Assembly: GCF_000383955.1 (NCBI RefSeq)
Contig: NZ_KB913013.1
Location: 5,537,694-5,601,693, forward strand
Length of the DNA stretch: 64,000 bases
Direction of reading: 5' to 3'
Source: Rudanella lutea DSM 19387
GTDB lineage: Bacteria > Bacteroidota > Bacteroidia > Cytophagales > Spirosomataceae
Shown here: positions 17,127-25,700 of the stretch, piece by piece
Layout of the letters: each line of letters begins with the position of its first letter
Position numbering within the stretch: the first letter of the stretch is position 1
Position numbers and translations under genes: made by a program
The notes under the pieces: generated by a model
The model's input: only the letters and a program-made list of their open reading frames with translations
What the model was told of the DNA's origin: nothing
Database searches by the model: none

Positions 17127-17582
17127 TAAGTTGTTTAACGTTTCACGTACGGCCTCGAAGCTGGGCACTTCGCCCGCGTTTTCGAGTACCTCAGCGTGTT
17201 GTATCGTGCCGGTTTTGTCGATCACGAAAGCCGACCGCTTGCTTACCCCTTTCATGCCGAACACAAACGTGTCGTAAAGGCTTCCGTAGGCGGCCGAAAC
17301 CTCTTTGTTAAAGTCCGAAAGAAGCGGAAACGGCAGTTTCTGCTCCTCTTTGAACCGGGCCAGGGTGAACGGCGAATCCACCGAAACTGCGAGGATTTCG
17401 GCGTTCAGGTTCTGGTACGTGGCAATGTTGTCGCGGAGTTCACAAAGCTCGGCGGTGCAAACGCTGGTAAAAGCAAGCGGAAAGAACAGGAGAACTACAT
17501 TCTTACCGGCGTAGTCGTGAAGAGATACCTCTTTCTTGTCGGTATTAAATAAGGTAAATGAAGGGGCTATTTGGCCTACCAT
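17121..17582 (-). CDS. Peroxiredoxin (AhpC/TSA family, AhpE-like)
   Basis: 153-residue thiol peroxidase that reduces hydroperoxides. The peroxidatic cysteine lies in FPLAFTSVCTAELCELRD (the PxxxTxxC motif with a second nearby Cys). Conserved features NVVLLFFPLAF and VSVDSPFTLARFKEEQKLPF are present, ending with the typical RSAFVIDKTGTIQHAEV. No signal peptide. A TACCTTTG -7 box lies 28 bp upstream. The final codon and stop (CAG TAG) overlap the repeat element downstream. Confidence 0.93.
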   Translation of the reverse strand: MVGQIAPSFTLFNTDKKEVSLHDYAGKNVVLLFFPLAFTSVCTAELCELRDNIATYQNLNAEILAVSVDSPFTLARFKEEQKLPFPLLSDFNKEVSAAYGSLYDTFVFGMKGVSKRSAFVIDKTGTIQHAEVLENAGEVPSFEAVRETLNNLQ

Positions 17583-17609
17583 ACGTGGGTTGCATTTTTA
17601 GTTTGTTAG

Positions 17610-17617
17610 CAAAGGTA
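17610..17617 (-). promoter_or_regulatory. -7 promoter element of the peroxiredoxin gene
   Basis: Minus-strand TACCTTTG matches TAnnTTTG; a T-run about 19 bp upstream may serve as -33. Start codon 17582 lies 28 bp downstream. Confidence 0.5.
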
Positions 17618-17674
17618 TAGACGGAGGGCTAAAAAATTGCTTAATTCGCGATGCCTAAATCGATACAATAAGCT

Positions 17675-18598
17675 ATGCAGACCTATTGGGGTATTGACCT
17701 GGGAGGAACCAAAATTGAAGGAGTAGTACTTTCAAGCCCATCGCCCGACGCCGTTGTTCTTCGGAAACGAATTGATACCGAAGCCCATAAAGGGTACGAC
17801 CATATTCTCAGCCGGATCGAGCTGCTGGTCGATATCCTGCGCGTCGAAACGGGATATCAGCCTGAGCATATTGGCTTTGGAACGCCCGGTACTAATGACC
17901 CCTCGACCAATACCATGAAAAACTGCAATACCACGGTGCTCAACGGCAAACCGATGGTGCAGGATCTGGCTCGGCGGCTCGATGTTCCTATTACCGTTGC
18001 CAACGATGCTAACTGTTTCGCGCTCGCCGAGGCCACCATGGGTATTGTGCCTGATGTGACGCCTGATTTCCGGTGTGTGTTCGGTGTAATCATGGGTACC
18101 GGTGTGGGCGGGGGCGTTGTGTTTAAAACAGGTACCGATAGTAAACCCGTTGTTCTGGGCGGCTTACATGGCATTGGGGGCGAGTGGGGGCACAACATCC
18201 TGGAGGAAAACGGCTACGCCTGTTATTGTGGTAAGAGCGGCTGCAACGAGCAGGTGCTTTCGGGGCCGGCCCTGCAACGGTTCTACCACGAGCAATGCGG
18301 TGAAGAGCGTAAGATGAAAGAGATCATTGAGCGACACCGGCAAGGCATTGACCCCGTAGCGACTCAAACGTTCGAGCGGATGCTGGAGTTCTACGGCAGG
18401 TCTATCTCGACCATCATCAATGTGCTCGATCCCGACGCCATTGTACTCGGCGGGGGGGTTGGTAACGTCGATGAGCTGTACACCGAAGGCACCGAGCGGA
18501 TCAAAAAATACATCTTCAACAATGGAGTTGTCCGCACGCCCATTTTGAGGCCCAAACTAGGCGATAGTGCCGGCGTGTTTGGCGCAGCTATGTTATAG
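17675..18598 (+). CDS. ROK family sugar kinase
   Basis: 307-residue ATP-dependent hexose kinase or ROK-type protein without an HTH domain, so a kinase rather than a repressor. The phosphate-1 motif is GIDLGGTKIEGVVL; catalytic Asp is in ITVANDANCFALAEA; the zinc motif is CYCGKSGCNEQVLSGPAL; the adenosine motif is IVLGGGVGNVDEL. Likely glucokinase or fructokinase, but specificity cannot be read from sequence. It stands alone, divergent from the peroxiredoxin. Confidence 0.92.
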   Translation: MQTYWGIDLGGTKIEGVVLSSPSPDAVVLRKRIDTEAHKGYDHILSRIELLVDILRVETGYQPEHIGFGTPGTNDPSTNTMKNCNTTVLNGKPMVQDLARRLDVPITVANDANCFALAEATMGIVPDVTPDFRCVFGVIMGTGVGGGVVFKTGTDSKPVVLGGLHGIGGEWGHNILEENGYACYCGKSGCNEQVLSGPALQRFYHEQCGEERKMKEIIERHRQGIDPVATQTFERMLEFYGRSISTIINVLDPDAIVLGGGVGNVDELYTEGTERIKKYIFNNGVVRTPILRPKLGDSAGVFGAAML

Positions 18599-18800
18599 AA
18601 AATAAGATACCAGTTATCAAAAAATAGAATTGGCTTTCACGCCCTTCTGGGGGGTGGGGGTCAATTTTTTCATTTAGGTATGTATATGGGTTTAACTGAT
18701 CGTGCTTTGATATTTTACGGCGTTTAATAGCTTTGTGACCATTTAGTAAACTAGATCGTACGTATTTCGACGGTCTATTCTGAATCCTTACCACCATTCT

Positions 18801-19340
18801 ATGTCTAATCGTCGGGAATTTGTGAAACAGCTCTCCGTAGGGCTGTCGGCGACTTCTGTGCTCCCTATCATTAATGCGATGGGTGCCTGTGCGCCTGCGT
18901 TGGCAGACAATCATCTGCTGGCCAAATCGCTCCTGACTGCTCAGGGTATTGGGCAGCCGACGCAGGTATGGTTAACGGATATTTATCCGTTCCAGCCTGG
19001 TCAGGATATAGCTTCTCTCTTACAGAATCGCCTGCAGCTGGGATTACAGGCTGTTAACGCCTTGCTCGGTGGGCCAGTGCCTACACTGCCTGTTATGGCT
19101 GAGCCCGTTATGGGTTCTCAATCCGTTACGTTTCAAATGGCCGGGGTTACGGTACATTGGCAGGGACAGGCGCTGCACGGTTCGCAACTAATAGGGCCCG
19201 GACAGCGGCTCCAAATTTTTGGGGATAGGGGGACCCTAACTCTGACCGACAATTTTAAGGTGCTAAGCTGTATCGACTACCAAGGGAAGTCACTGGTGGA
19301 AACGGGCCCCGCAGAGTCGGTTAAGCATACATCTGTTTAG
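18801..19340 (+). CDS. Tat-signal protein resembling an isolated oxidoreductase C-terminal domain
   Basis: 179-residue protein not assigned with certainty. It starts with a twin-arginine-like signal (SNRREFVKQLSVGLSATSV). The rest has no Rossmann motif. The segment VTVHWQGQALHGSQLIGPG followed by QRLQIFGDRGTLTLTDN resembles the end of Gfo/Idh/MocA oxidoreductases, where a modelled loop ends in IFGxxGTL. It could be a degenerate or specialised oxidoreductase domain. It is the first gene of the operon with three tail-collar proteins, 43 bp before the first, and one of two members with an export signal. Confidence 0.7.
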   Translation: MSNRREFVKQLSVGLSATSVLPIINAMGACAPALADNHLLAKSLLTAQGIGQPTQVWLTDIYPFQPGQDIASLLQNRLQLGLQAVNALLGGPVPTLPVMAEPVMGSQSVTFQMAGVTVHWQGQALHGSQLIGPGQRLQIFGDRGTLTLTDNFKVLSCIDYQGKSLVETGPAESVKHTSV

Positions 19341-19383
19341 GGCGTTTGATACGCTCTGTTCACATACAAACTGCTTTATTGCT

Positions 19384-19932
19384 ATGCCGTATATTGGAGA
19401 GATTCGTCTGTTTGCCGGCCTGTTTGCCCCTGTAGGTTGGGCCTTTTGCGAGGGGCAACTGATGCCGATTTCTGAAAATGATGCCCTCTTTACATTGATT
19501 GGAACCACGTACGGGGGCGATGGTCAGGAGACGTTCGCATTGCCCGATTTGCGGGGGCGGGTTCCTGTGCATACAGGAAACAGTGGTGGAATCACATACG
19601 AGCTAGGTCAACAAGGTGGGCAGATCGAGGTAACGCTTTCCCTGAATAACATACCGCCCCATACCCATCCGTACACGTATCAACCTATTGCATCCAGCAG
19701 TGCGGGTATTTCGGGTAGTCCACAGGGTAATTACTATGCCGCTTCGGGCCGTAAAGCGTTTTACCGAACTCCTACAGCCAACACGGCCAATATGGCAAAC
19801 ATTGGCAATAATACAGGCATTCAGACTGGTGCTAATCTGAATGGCGGAAACATACCCATCAACCTAATGCAGCCTTATCTGGCAGTTAGTTTTATTATTT
19901 CACTCTACGGGCGCTACCCCACACAAAATTAA
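19384..19932 (+). CDS. Phage tail collar-domain protein 1 (MdpB-like)
   Basis: 182-residue protein of the tail-collar / microcystin-dependent-protein family. Family blocks are GWAFCEGQLMPISENDALF, LIGTTYGGDGQETFALPD, LRGRVPVH, NNIPPHTHPYTY (His pair) and the C-terminal MQPYLAVSFIISLYG. The collar fold is found in phage tail fibres but also in free-standing bacterial proteins, whose role is unknown. No signal peptide. The next paralogue starts 10 bp later, so they are co-translated. No other phage gene is present, which argues against a prophage. Confidence 0.9.
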   Translation: MPYIGEIRLFAGLFAPVGWAFCEGQLMPISENDALFTLIGTTYGGDGQETFALPDLRGRVPVHTGNSGGITYELGQQGGQIEVTLSLNNIPPHTHPYTYQPIASSSAGISGSPQGNYYAASGRKAFYRTPTANTANMANIGNNTGIQTGANLNGGNIPINLMQPYLAVSFIISLYGRYPTQN

Positions 19933-19942
19933 CGTTTGCAAG

Positions 19943-20494
19943 ATGGATATAAACTCGTTTGTTGCAGAGATAGGGATTTTCGCAGGGAACTTTGCCCCAA
20001 CGGGGTGGGCCTTTTGTAACGGCCAGATTTTGCCCATTTCGCAGAATACAGCCCTGTTTGCTTTATTAGGCACTTTTTACGGGGGCGACGGTAAATCGAC
20101 GTTTGCCCTCCCTGACTTTCAAGGAAGCGCCCCGTTGATGCATGGGCAAGGCCCTGGCCTCCCCAACTACGTAATTGGGCAAGTAAGTGGTAGTCAGACT
20201 GAGACGTTACTGCCAAATAATATCCCCATTCACACCCACACGGCCGCCGACGCGGTATCATTGACCCAACTGGCTACTACTGATTTGGGTAATAGTGCAT
20301 CGCCGGCGGGGCGGGCACCAGCTCGTACAGGTACTGACAATCGGTACGCGAGCACAACAAACGCCAACATGGCTCCCTACACGCTTCAGGTGGGCTATGT
20401 TGGGGGAGCAAACCAACCGTTTTCTATCATGCAACCCTCTCTGGTGCTGACTTTCTGTATTGCCCTGCAAGGCGTTTTTCCGGCACGGGGATAA
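19943..20494 (+). CDS. Phage tail collar-domain protein 2 (MdpB-like)
   Basis: 183-residue paralogue of the preceding gene, in the same order of motifs: GWAFCNGQILPISQNTALFA, LLGTFYGGDGKSTFALPDF, NNIPIHTHTAADAV, and C-terminal IMQPSLVLTFCIALQGVFPA. The middle region (about 95-150) differs from its neighbours and is Ala/Thr/Gly rich, which suggests that this variable stretch carries specificity while the collar core is shared. No signal peptide. It is separated from the next paralogue by 12 bp. Confidence 0.9.
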   Translation: MDINSFVAEIGIFAGNFAPTGWAFCNGQILPISQNTALFALLGTFYGGDGKSTFALPDFQGSAPLMHGQGPGLPNYVIGQVSGSQTETLLPNNIPIHTHTAADAVSLTQLATTDLGNSASPAGRAPARTGTDNRYASTTNANMAPYTLQVGYVGGANQPFSIMQPSLVLTFCIALQGVFPARG

Positions 20495-20506
20495 CCGGTA
20501 ACTACT

Positions 20507-21031
20507 ATGGGCGATACTCCTTACTTAGCTTCGATTGGCATGGCCGCTTTCAACTTTGCACCGCAAGGTTGGGCGATGTGTAATGGTCAATTGTTGCCTA
20601 TCAATCAAAATCAGGCTTTATTCTCTCTCCTGGGTACTACGTATGGCGGTGATGGACGGGTAAATTTTGCCCTTCCTGATTTACGGGGCCGGGTTCCGAT
20701 CCATATGGGTTCCGGATTTATCCTTGGTGAGAAAATCGGTGCTACCACGGCTACGCTAACAATCAATAACCTACCGCTGCACACGCACGATCTGACGTTC
20801 AGGCCGCCCTGCAATACCGGGCCGGGTACCACGAGTGATCCGACAGGGGCGTATCCGGCAGCAACCACTACGGGTAGTTATGGGCCTAATGCCGACGTTA
20901 ACCTGGCGGTTGGTACAACCACCGCCAATACAGGACCGGCCGGGGGCGGACAACCCTTTTCGATCATGCAGCCCTATACGGTCATCAATTTCGTCATTGC
21001 TTTACAAGGGGTTTTCCCGTCACGTAATTAA
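20507..21031 (+). CDS. Phage tail collar-domain protein 3 (MdpB-like)
   Basis: 174-residue third paralogue: GWAMCNGQLLPINQNQALFS, LLGTTYGGDGRVNFALPD, LRGRVPIHMGSGF, NNLPLHTHDLTF, and C-terminal IMQPYTVINFVIALQGVFPS. It is as similar in layout to copies 1 and 2 as they are to each other, so the trio reflects old duplications rather than a recent one. No export signal is visible. The next gene, a periplasmic-binding-like protein, starts 9 bp downstream. Confidence 0.9.
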   Translation: MGDTPYLASIGMAAFNFAPQGWAMCNGQLLPINQNQALFSLLGTTYGGDGRVNFALPDLRGRVPIHMGSGFILGEKIGATTATLTINNLPLHTHDLTFRPPCNTGPGTTSDPTGAYPAATTTGSYGPNADVNLAVGTTTANTGPAGGGQPFSIMQPYTVINFVIALQGVFPSRN

Positions 21032-21040
21032 GGGCAGCCT

Positions 21041-22183
21041 ATGAAACTTGGCGTTTTGGTTCCGCATTCATCGCTCTACCCATCGCTTGCGTTCGATGTG
21101 GTGGAGGGCATACGAGCGGGGATGGCAACTAGTGGCTCAACGGAGGTGACGCTGGTGGTTGAAAACATCGGCTTCGGCCTCGACAGCGAACAACTGCGCG
21201 ACAAAACCCAGAAGCTCCTGCTTCAGGATGGGGTAGATGTGCTGGTGGGTATGATGAACCGACGAACCGTCGAGGCAATTGCTCCACTTGTGGCCGGGGC
21301 CAATCGGTTGCTGTTGGTGCTCGAAACACTGGGGGAGTTTTTTCTGGATTTACCCCGTCACCCGTCGGTGCTGTTTCACTCGCTCCAGTTTTGTCTCAGC
21401 ACCCGGCTCACCGCTCGAAAGGCGGTCCAGAAAGGCCAAAAAGGTGTTATTCAGGCATGTTCTTTTTACGATGCTGGTTATCTGCAATGTTACTCTCTTT
21501 CGCAGGGGGTAGTGCCTAATGGCGGCCATATGGTGCAATACTTTGTGAGTTCGCACAAGCCTCAGGAAGTTACATTTGACGCTTTGGCCGCAGGCATGCT
21601 GTCGGGGGAGGGGCAGGCGGTTGTTGCCTTGTACTCGGGCGATATGGCGAGTCAGTTTTTGCAGGGTTACCCAAGCTTACCGGGGCGTTTGCCCCTTTGG
21701 CTGGGGCCTATGCTTCTGGAGGAATCTATGCTGCGCGACGTGCCCTACTCGGGTCTTGAGGCCGAAGGGCACACGCCCTGGTCCGTGCACCTGGACACGC
21801 CCGAGAATAGAGATTTTATAACGGCAATGCAGCGCCGAGGGCGGCAGGCCAACCTGGTTTCGCTGTTGGGTTACGAGGCCGGGCAGATGATGGCTTTTTA
21901 CGAAGGCCTTCTCCAACAAACGGGTTATCCAACCCTTGAGCACGCATCAATACTTGCTCAATACGCATTCGCAGGACCACGGGGGCAGGTTGCGTTTGAT
22001 TCCGAAACGCGCTATTCGTTCGGACCGCAATACAGGGCTACCCTCGCCGGTACTCAAGCGGGCTACACCCAGCTCTCGAACCTAACCGAAGAACCCGACT
22101 GGGAACAGGATCGGGCTATGTTTCTGGCTGAGCCGCTTGTGGGGCAGCATACTGGCTGGAATAATATCTACCTGTGTATATGA
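21041..22183 (+). CDS. Periplasmic-binding-protein-like (type 1 fold) without signal peptide
   Basis: 380-residue protein resembling Leu/Ile/Val-type ABC substrate-binding or receptor ligand domains: it opens with the first strand and helix of that fold (MKLGVLVPHSSLYPSL, then VVEGIRAGMA) and continues VDVLVGMMNRRTVEAIAPLV, typical of Peripla_BP_6. Unlike true binding proteins it starts directly at the mature fold, with no Sec, Tat or lipoprotein signal, so it may be cytosolic or exported by an unusual route. No ABC permease or ATPase is nearby. It sits 9 bp after the third tail-collar gene and 25 bp before the surface-protein gene, so its partner is more likely the collar system. Confidence 0.75.
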   Translation: MKLGVLVPHSSLYPSLAFDVVEGIRAGMATSGSTEVTLVVENIGFGLDSEQLRDKTQKLLLQDGVDVLVGMMNRRTVEAIAPLVAGANRLLLVLETLGEFFLDLPRHPSVLFHSLQFCLSTRLTARKAVQKGQKGVIQACSFYDAGYLQCYSLSQGVVPNGGHMVQYFVSSHKPQEVTFDALAAGMLSGEGQAVVALYSGDMASQFLQGYPSLPGRLPLWLGPMLLEESMLRDVPYSGLEAEGHTPWSVHLDTPENRDFITAMQRRGRQANLVSLLGYEAGQMMAFYEGLLQQTGYPTLEHASILAQYAFAGPRGQVAFDSETRYSFGPQYRATLAGTQAGYTQLSNLTEEPDWEQDRAMFLAEPLVGQHTGWNNIYLCI

Positions 22184-22208
22184 GTTAATTACGCCTTCCC
22201 TTCAGACT

Positions 22209-25124
22209 ATGACTACAATCCTTTACCGACTTTTTTTGATAACCAGCCTGCTTGGCCTGTGGGCAGGTCTTACCAGCAGCCCAGCTCAGACCGTTCCGGC
22301 CCCAACCAACGTGCTGGGCGTTGGTGATGTTATGATTACGGCCTACAACGCATCGGACGACAAGTGTAATGGGAGTAGTGTGAACGATCAGTTTGTGTTT
22401 GTACCCCTGAAGGATCTGGCGGCTGGTACGGTGATCTACTTTACGGATTATGGTTGGATAAGTGGGGGTGGATTTCAGAGCAGGCGGGTGGCTAGCCCGG
22501 CTAATAACGGAACTGGTATGGGCGGTACTAACGATGGGATCATTTCGTGGACGACCTCGGTTAGCGTGGCAGCCGGAACACAGATTGCCATTCGGTGTAA
22601 ATTCAGCCCGTCGGCTTCGCTCGGGACCGCAACGGGTATTGAAACGGCAGCTCTTCTGGCTACCAACGCACAGCCACCCTGTACCGATACGTATTTCATG
22701 GATCTGTCGGACGGCGCTCCCGATCAAATTTTTGCCTATCAGGCTTCATCGGCGCGGGCAGCTAACCCTACCATCCTGACCGGAGTGTTGATTCGGGGTG
22801 AAGGAGGCTGGAACAGCTCCCTAATCGACGGCTCTCCGCCCAATTCGAGCAGCTCGACCCTGCCAACTACACTGGTCATGGGGAATTCAGCCTTTGAGTT
22901 GTCGGTCCCCGATCCGCCCGACAATGTCTATTTACTGAACTATTTGTACAACTTGGCCAAGTACGATTGCGGTAATCCAGCAAACATCACGCTTGGCTTT
23001 CCAAAACAGTTGCGACAGTCCGTATATGCCCGCGCTACGGGGAGTAACCCCACTGCCCTCCGGTGGACGTATCCAACGGGAGGGGGCTGTGATGGGTTTA
23101 TTTATCAGCCAAACCCCGGACTGGATTGCCCACAATCGGTAATTCCTGCGGGCTTTACGATGCCTAATGCCTGTGCTTTCACGGTGTTACAGGTAAAGAT
23201 TACGGCTCAACCCCAGAGTCGAACCATATGCTCGTATCAGCAGACCAGTTTTGCCATCACCTCACAGAACGCGCAAACGTATAAATGGCAAAGTTCGCCT
23301 AATGGAACAACCTGGACTGACCTGACCGATGGGGTGGTGTACTCCGGAGTTACTTCGCAAACCCTGTCGGTATTGAATGCGTCGGGTCTGAACAATACCC
23401 GATACCGGTGCCTTGCGATGGAACCCATTGAACCCTCGTCGGTAACGTCGCTGACAGCCTTGCTAACGGTTAACGACCCGCCCCAGAGTTTGGCCCTTGC
23501 GCCCAGTAGCCCCATAACCTGTACGGCCCTGAGTGTGTCGCTCACCGCCAGCACCACAACGCCATCTACAACGTTTGTGTACACTGGCCCCACGGGTCCC
23601 GTTGGTGTTTCAAATACTACCCGGGTGTTTACTACACCTGTACCCGGCCTGTATTCGGTAACCGCTACGGCTCCAAATACCTGTACCAGTACGGCATCTG
23701 CCACCGTCCTGCTCGACCAGACCCCACCGGCCAGTCCGTTGTTGGCCGTAGCGGGTGGGGTGTCGTGCACGGGCTCGGCTACTCTCACGGCAAGTACCTC
23801 CTCGACTGGTACATTTGGATACCAGTTTCGTAATGCTGGGGGCGTGGTTTCTGGAACAGGCGACACCCGAATAGTGAGTACGCCGGGTATTTACACGGTT
23901 GTGGTTTCGTCAAATGCCAATGGCTGCACAAGCGTTGCTGGTAACACGGTGCCGTCGGACCTGGTACCGCCCCAAACGGTTACCCTGTTGGCAAGTAGCA
24001 CGGTTCTGACTTGTGCCATACCTACTGTAACCCTGACGGCCGGTAGCACTACGGCCGACGTGCTGTACAGTTTCCGGGGGCCTGCCGGGGTAATCGGGTC
24101 CGCGTCGACGGTCAATGCACGGGTGATCTCAAGTCCTGGCACGTACACCGTGACGGTTACGGGCCCCAATGGGTGTACAAGTCTGCAAACGACTTCGGTT
24201 ACGCAAAATACCCTGACGCCGGCCATCTCGGCTACGTCGGTTGCGCCCGCATTCGTTTGCGCCGAGCAACCATTTACGGTGGGCGTAACTGCCACCGGTG
24301 GCGTAGACGGATTGTCGTATAATTGGGTGGAAACAACGGGTAATGGAAGAGCCCAATGGACGGCTAATGTACCTGCACCAGCGCATAATACGGCATCTGT
24401 GACCATCCCTGGCACCTTGAATACCCTGACAGATAGCGGCCGTAAAGTGTATAGTTATACCGTGACCGATAATGCGTCGGGCTGCTTCACCACGGGAGCG
24501 GGCAGTGTGAGTGTAAACGCCATTTCGTTTGCTGCGGCCCCCACACTGGTTGCTACCAGCACGGGGCCAGGCCTTCCGTTCGTTGTAACGTACGCACCGG
24601 CTGCGTGCAGTTTTGTCAATCCAGCTGCCTTCACGGTCGAAGTTTCGGATGGAAGTGGTGTGTTCGGCGCTAACTCAATTACCGTTGTGGCCACCAGCAG
24701 CACCGCTACCAGCCTGACATTTACAGTACCGCCAGCCTTGGTATCATCGGCCGGGTATCGGCTCAAAGTGATTTACAACGGGTCGGTTTATAGCCCGGCA
24801 AGCTCTCCATTTACGGTGAGCAGCCTGTCGATCACGGCTTCGCAAACGACAGCTTGCGTTGGTCAAACGATTCAACTCACGGCCAGTGGATGCCCAAGCC
24901 CCAACGTTGTCGTTTGGTCGACGGGTGAGCAGGCTCCGTTCATTATTGTGAGTCTGACCGCCACTACTACCATCTCGGCCTCGTGTATTATGCCATCGGG
25001 AGCGGCCCGCGTCGCCACCCCGGCGGCCTCTGAGCCGGCTAAGCCAGGTGCAGTTGGTAAACCGCTCGGATTAACCTCCCCGGCTGATAACCGGCGCATG
25101 TTGGTGGCACCGGGTGGTCGTTAA
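22209..25124 (+). CDS. Large Ig-rich surface protein of the tail-collar operon
   Basis: 971-residue secreted protein with Sec signal MTTILYRLFLITSLLGLWAG. Residues ~30-270 form a domain often seen at the N-terminus of bacterial surface proteins (GDVMITAYNASDDKCNG, VFVPLKDLAAGTVIYFTDYG). Then come an Ig-like domain and at least three ~75-residue Ig-like repeats ending in PGxYxVTVTxxNGCTS with cysteine pairs. The C-terminal ~170 residues (TVEVSDGSGVFG, ITASQTTACVGQTIQLTASG, VVWSTGEQAPF) match the end of the surface protein at 33718-36336. No standard T9SS type A tail (PNP motif) is visible, so the shared end may be its sorting or anchoring signal. ATG 22209 starts the signal peptide. Last gene of the operon. 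Confidence 0.85.
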   Translation: MTTILYRLFLITSLLGLWAGLTSSPAQTVPAPTNVLGVGDVMITAYNASDDKCNGSSVNDQFVFVPLKDLAAGTVIYFTDYGWISGGGFQSRRVASPANNGTGMGGTNDGIISWTTSVSVAAGTQIAIRCKFSPSASLGTATGIETAALLATNAQPPCTDTYFMDLSDGAPDQIFAYQASSARAANPTILTGVLIRGEGGWNSSLIDGSPPNSSSSTLPTTLVMGNSAFELSVPDPPDNVYLLNYLYNLAKYDCGNPANITLGFPKQLRQSVYARATGSNPTALRWTYPTGGGCDGFIYQPNPGLDCPQSVIPAGFTMPNACAFTVLQVKITAQPQSRTICSYQQTSFAITSQNAQTYKWQSSPNGTTWTDLTDGVVYSGVTSQTLSVLNASGLNNTRYRCLAMEPIEPSSVTSLTALLTVNDPPQSLALAPSSPITCTALSVSLTASTTTPSTTFVYTGPTGPVGVSNTTRVFTTPVPGLYSVTATAPNTCTSTASATVLLDQTPPASPLLAVAGGVSCTGSATLTASTSSTGTFGYQFRNAGGVVSGTGDTRIVSTPGIYTVVVSSNANGCTSVAGNTVPSDLVPPQTVTLLASSTVLTCAIPTVTLTAGSTTADVLYSFRGPAGVIGSASTVNARVISSPGTYTVTVTGPNGCTSLQTTSVTQNTLTPAISATSVAPAFVCAEQPFTVGVTATGGVDGLSYNWVETTGNGRAQWTANVPAPAHNTASVTIPGTLNTLTDSGRKVYSYTVTDNASGCFTTGAGSVSVNAISFAAAPTLVATSTGPGLPFVVTYAPAACSFVNPAAFTVEVSDGSGVFGANSITVVATSSTATSLTFTVPPALVSSAGYRLKVIYNGSVYSPASSPFTVSSLSITASQTTACVGQTIQLTASGCPSPNVVVWSTGEQAPFIIVSLTATTTISASCIMPSGAARVATPAASEPAKPGAVGKPLGLTSPADNRRMLVAPGGR

Positions 25125-25143
25125 ATTCGTTTCGTGTTCGTAC

Positions 25144-25180
25144 AAACGCCAGTGCCCTGTGGGGTGCTGGCGTTTTGTTT
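25144..25180 (+). terminator. Terminator of the tail-collar operon
   Basis: AACGCCAG (25145-25152) pairs with CTGGCGTT (25167-25174); an inner CCC/GGG pairing extends the stem, followed by TTGTTTTG. Confidence 0.8.
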
Positions 25181-25247
25181 TGCGTAAAAAGCTAGAACCA
25201 ACCGGTAAGGGGCGGGTTGTACTAAAACAACTAACTATATCGACGTT

Positions 25248-25661
25248 ATGCAGTATAATGATTTTTTGCACCTGGCGAAAGAGCAACTGGGTGTACAAAC
25301 CCAGGATGAGGTAATGAATATCAGTCGGGCTTTTCTGCACACACTCACTGACCATATGGCGGGGAATGCGGCTGATAAGCTGGCGTCGCAGTTGCCCGCG
25401 CCCTTGGCCGATGTAATCAAAGAAATTCATCCCGAAGACCGCGATCAGGGCCAACGATTTTCCTTATCCGAGTTCTACGAGCGGGTGGCCGACCGCGCCG
25501 GTGTACCCGACGAACAGGGGCAGCATTATACACTGACGTACATGAAGCTGCTCGGACAACTGGTAACAGCGGGCGAGATTCACAAGCTTAGGCTTACTCT
25601 GCCCGACACCTACGCACCTTTGTTTGAAGGCGTGGTGGGGCTTCAGGAAAAAACGAGCTAA
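25248..25661 (+). CDS. DUF2267 family protein
   Basis: 137-residue cytosolic protein recognised as DUF2267: two similar ~60-residue helical halves, the first from MQYNDFLHLAKEQLG to PADVIKEI-like LADVIKEI, the second from SLSEFYERVADRAGV to TAGEIHKLRLTLPDTYAPLF. The ending LPxxYxxLF is typical. Function unknown; relatives are small stress-related proteins. It has its own transcription unit after the operon terminator and converges with the M1 peptidase gene (39 bp apart). Confidence 0.85.
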   Translation: MQYNDFLHLAKEQLGVQTQDEVMNISRAFLHTLTDHMAGNAADKLASQLPAPLADVIKEIHPEDRDQGQRFSLSEFYERVADRAGVPDEQGQHYTLTYMKLLGQLVTAGEIHKLRLTLPDTYAPLFEGVVGLQEKTS

Positions 25662-25700
25662 ACGGCTGGCGAACAGACATGCACCAGGATGCCCGAAGCG

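Noticed and set aside
18640-18665. G-rich stretch as a quadruplex
   Set aside because: Only two G-runs of useful length are present; four are needed.
19384-21031. Prophage remnant
   Set aside because: Collar-domain proteins suggest phage, but there is no capsid, portal, terminase, tape-measure, lysis gene, integrase or att repeat, and the operon partners are bacterial surface-type genes.
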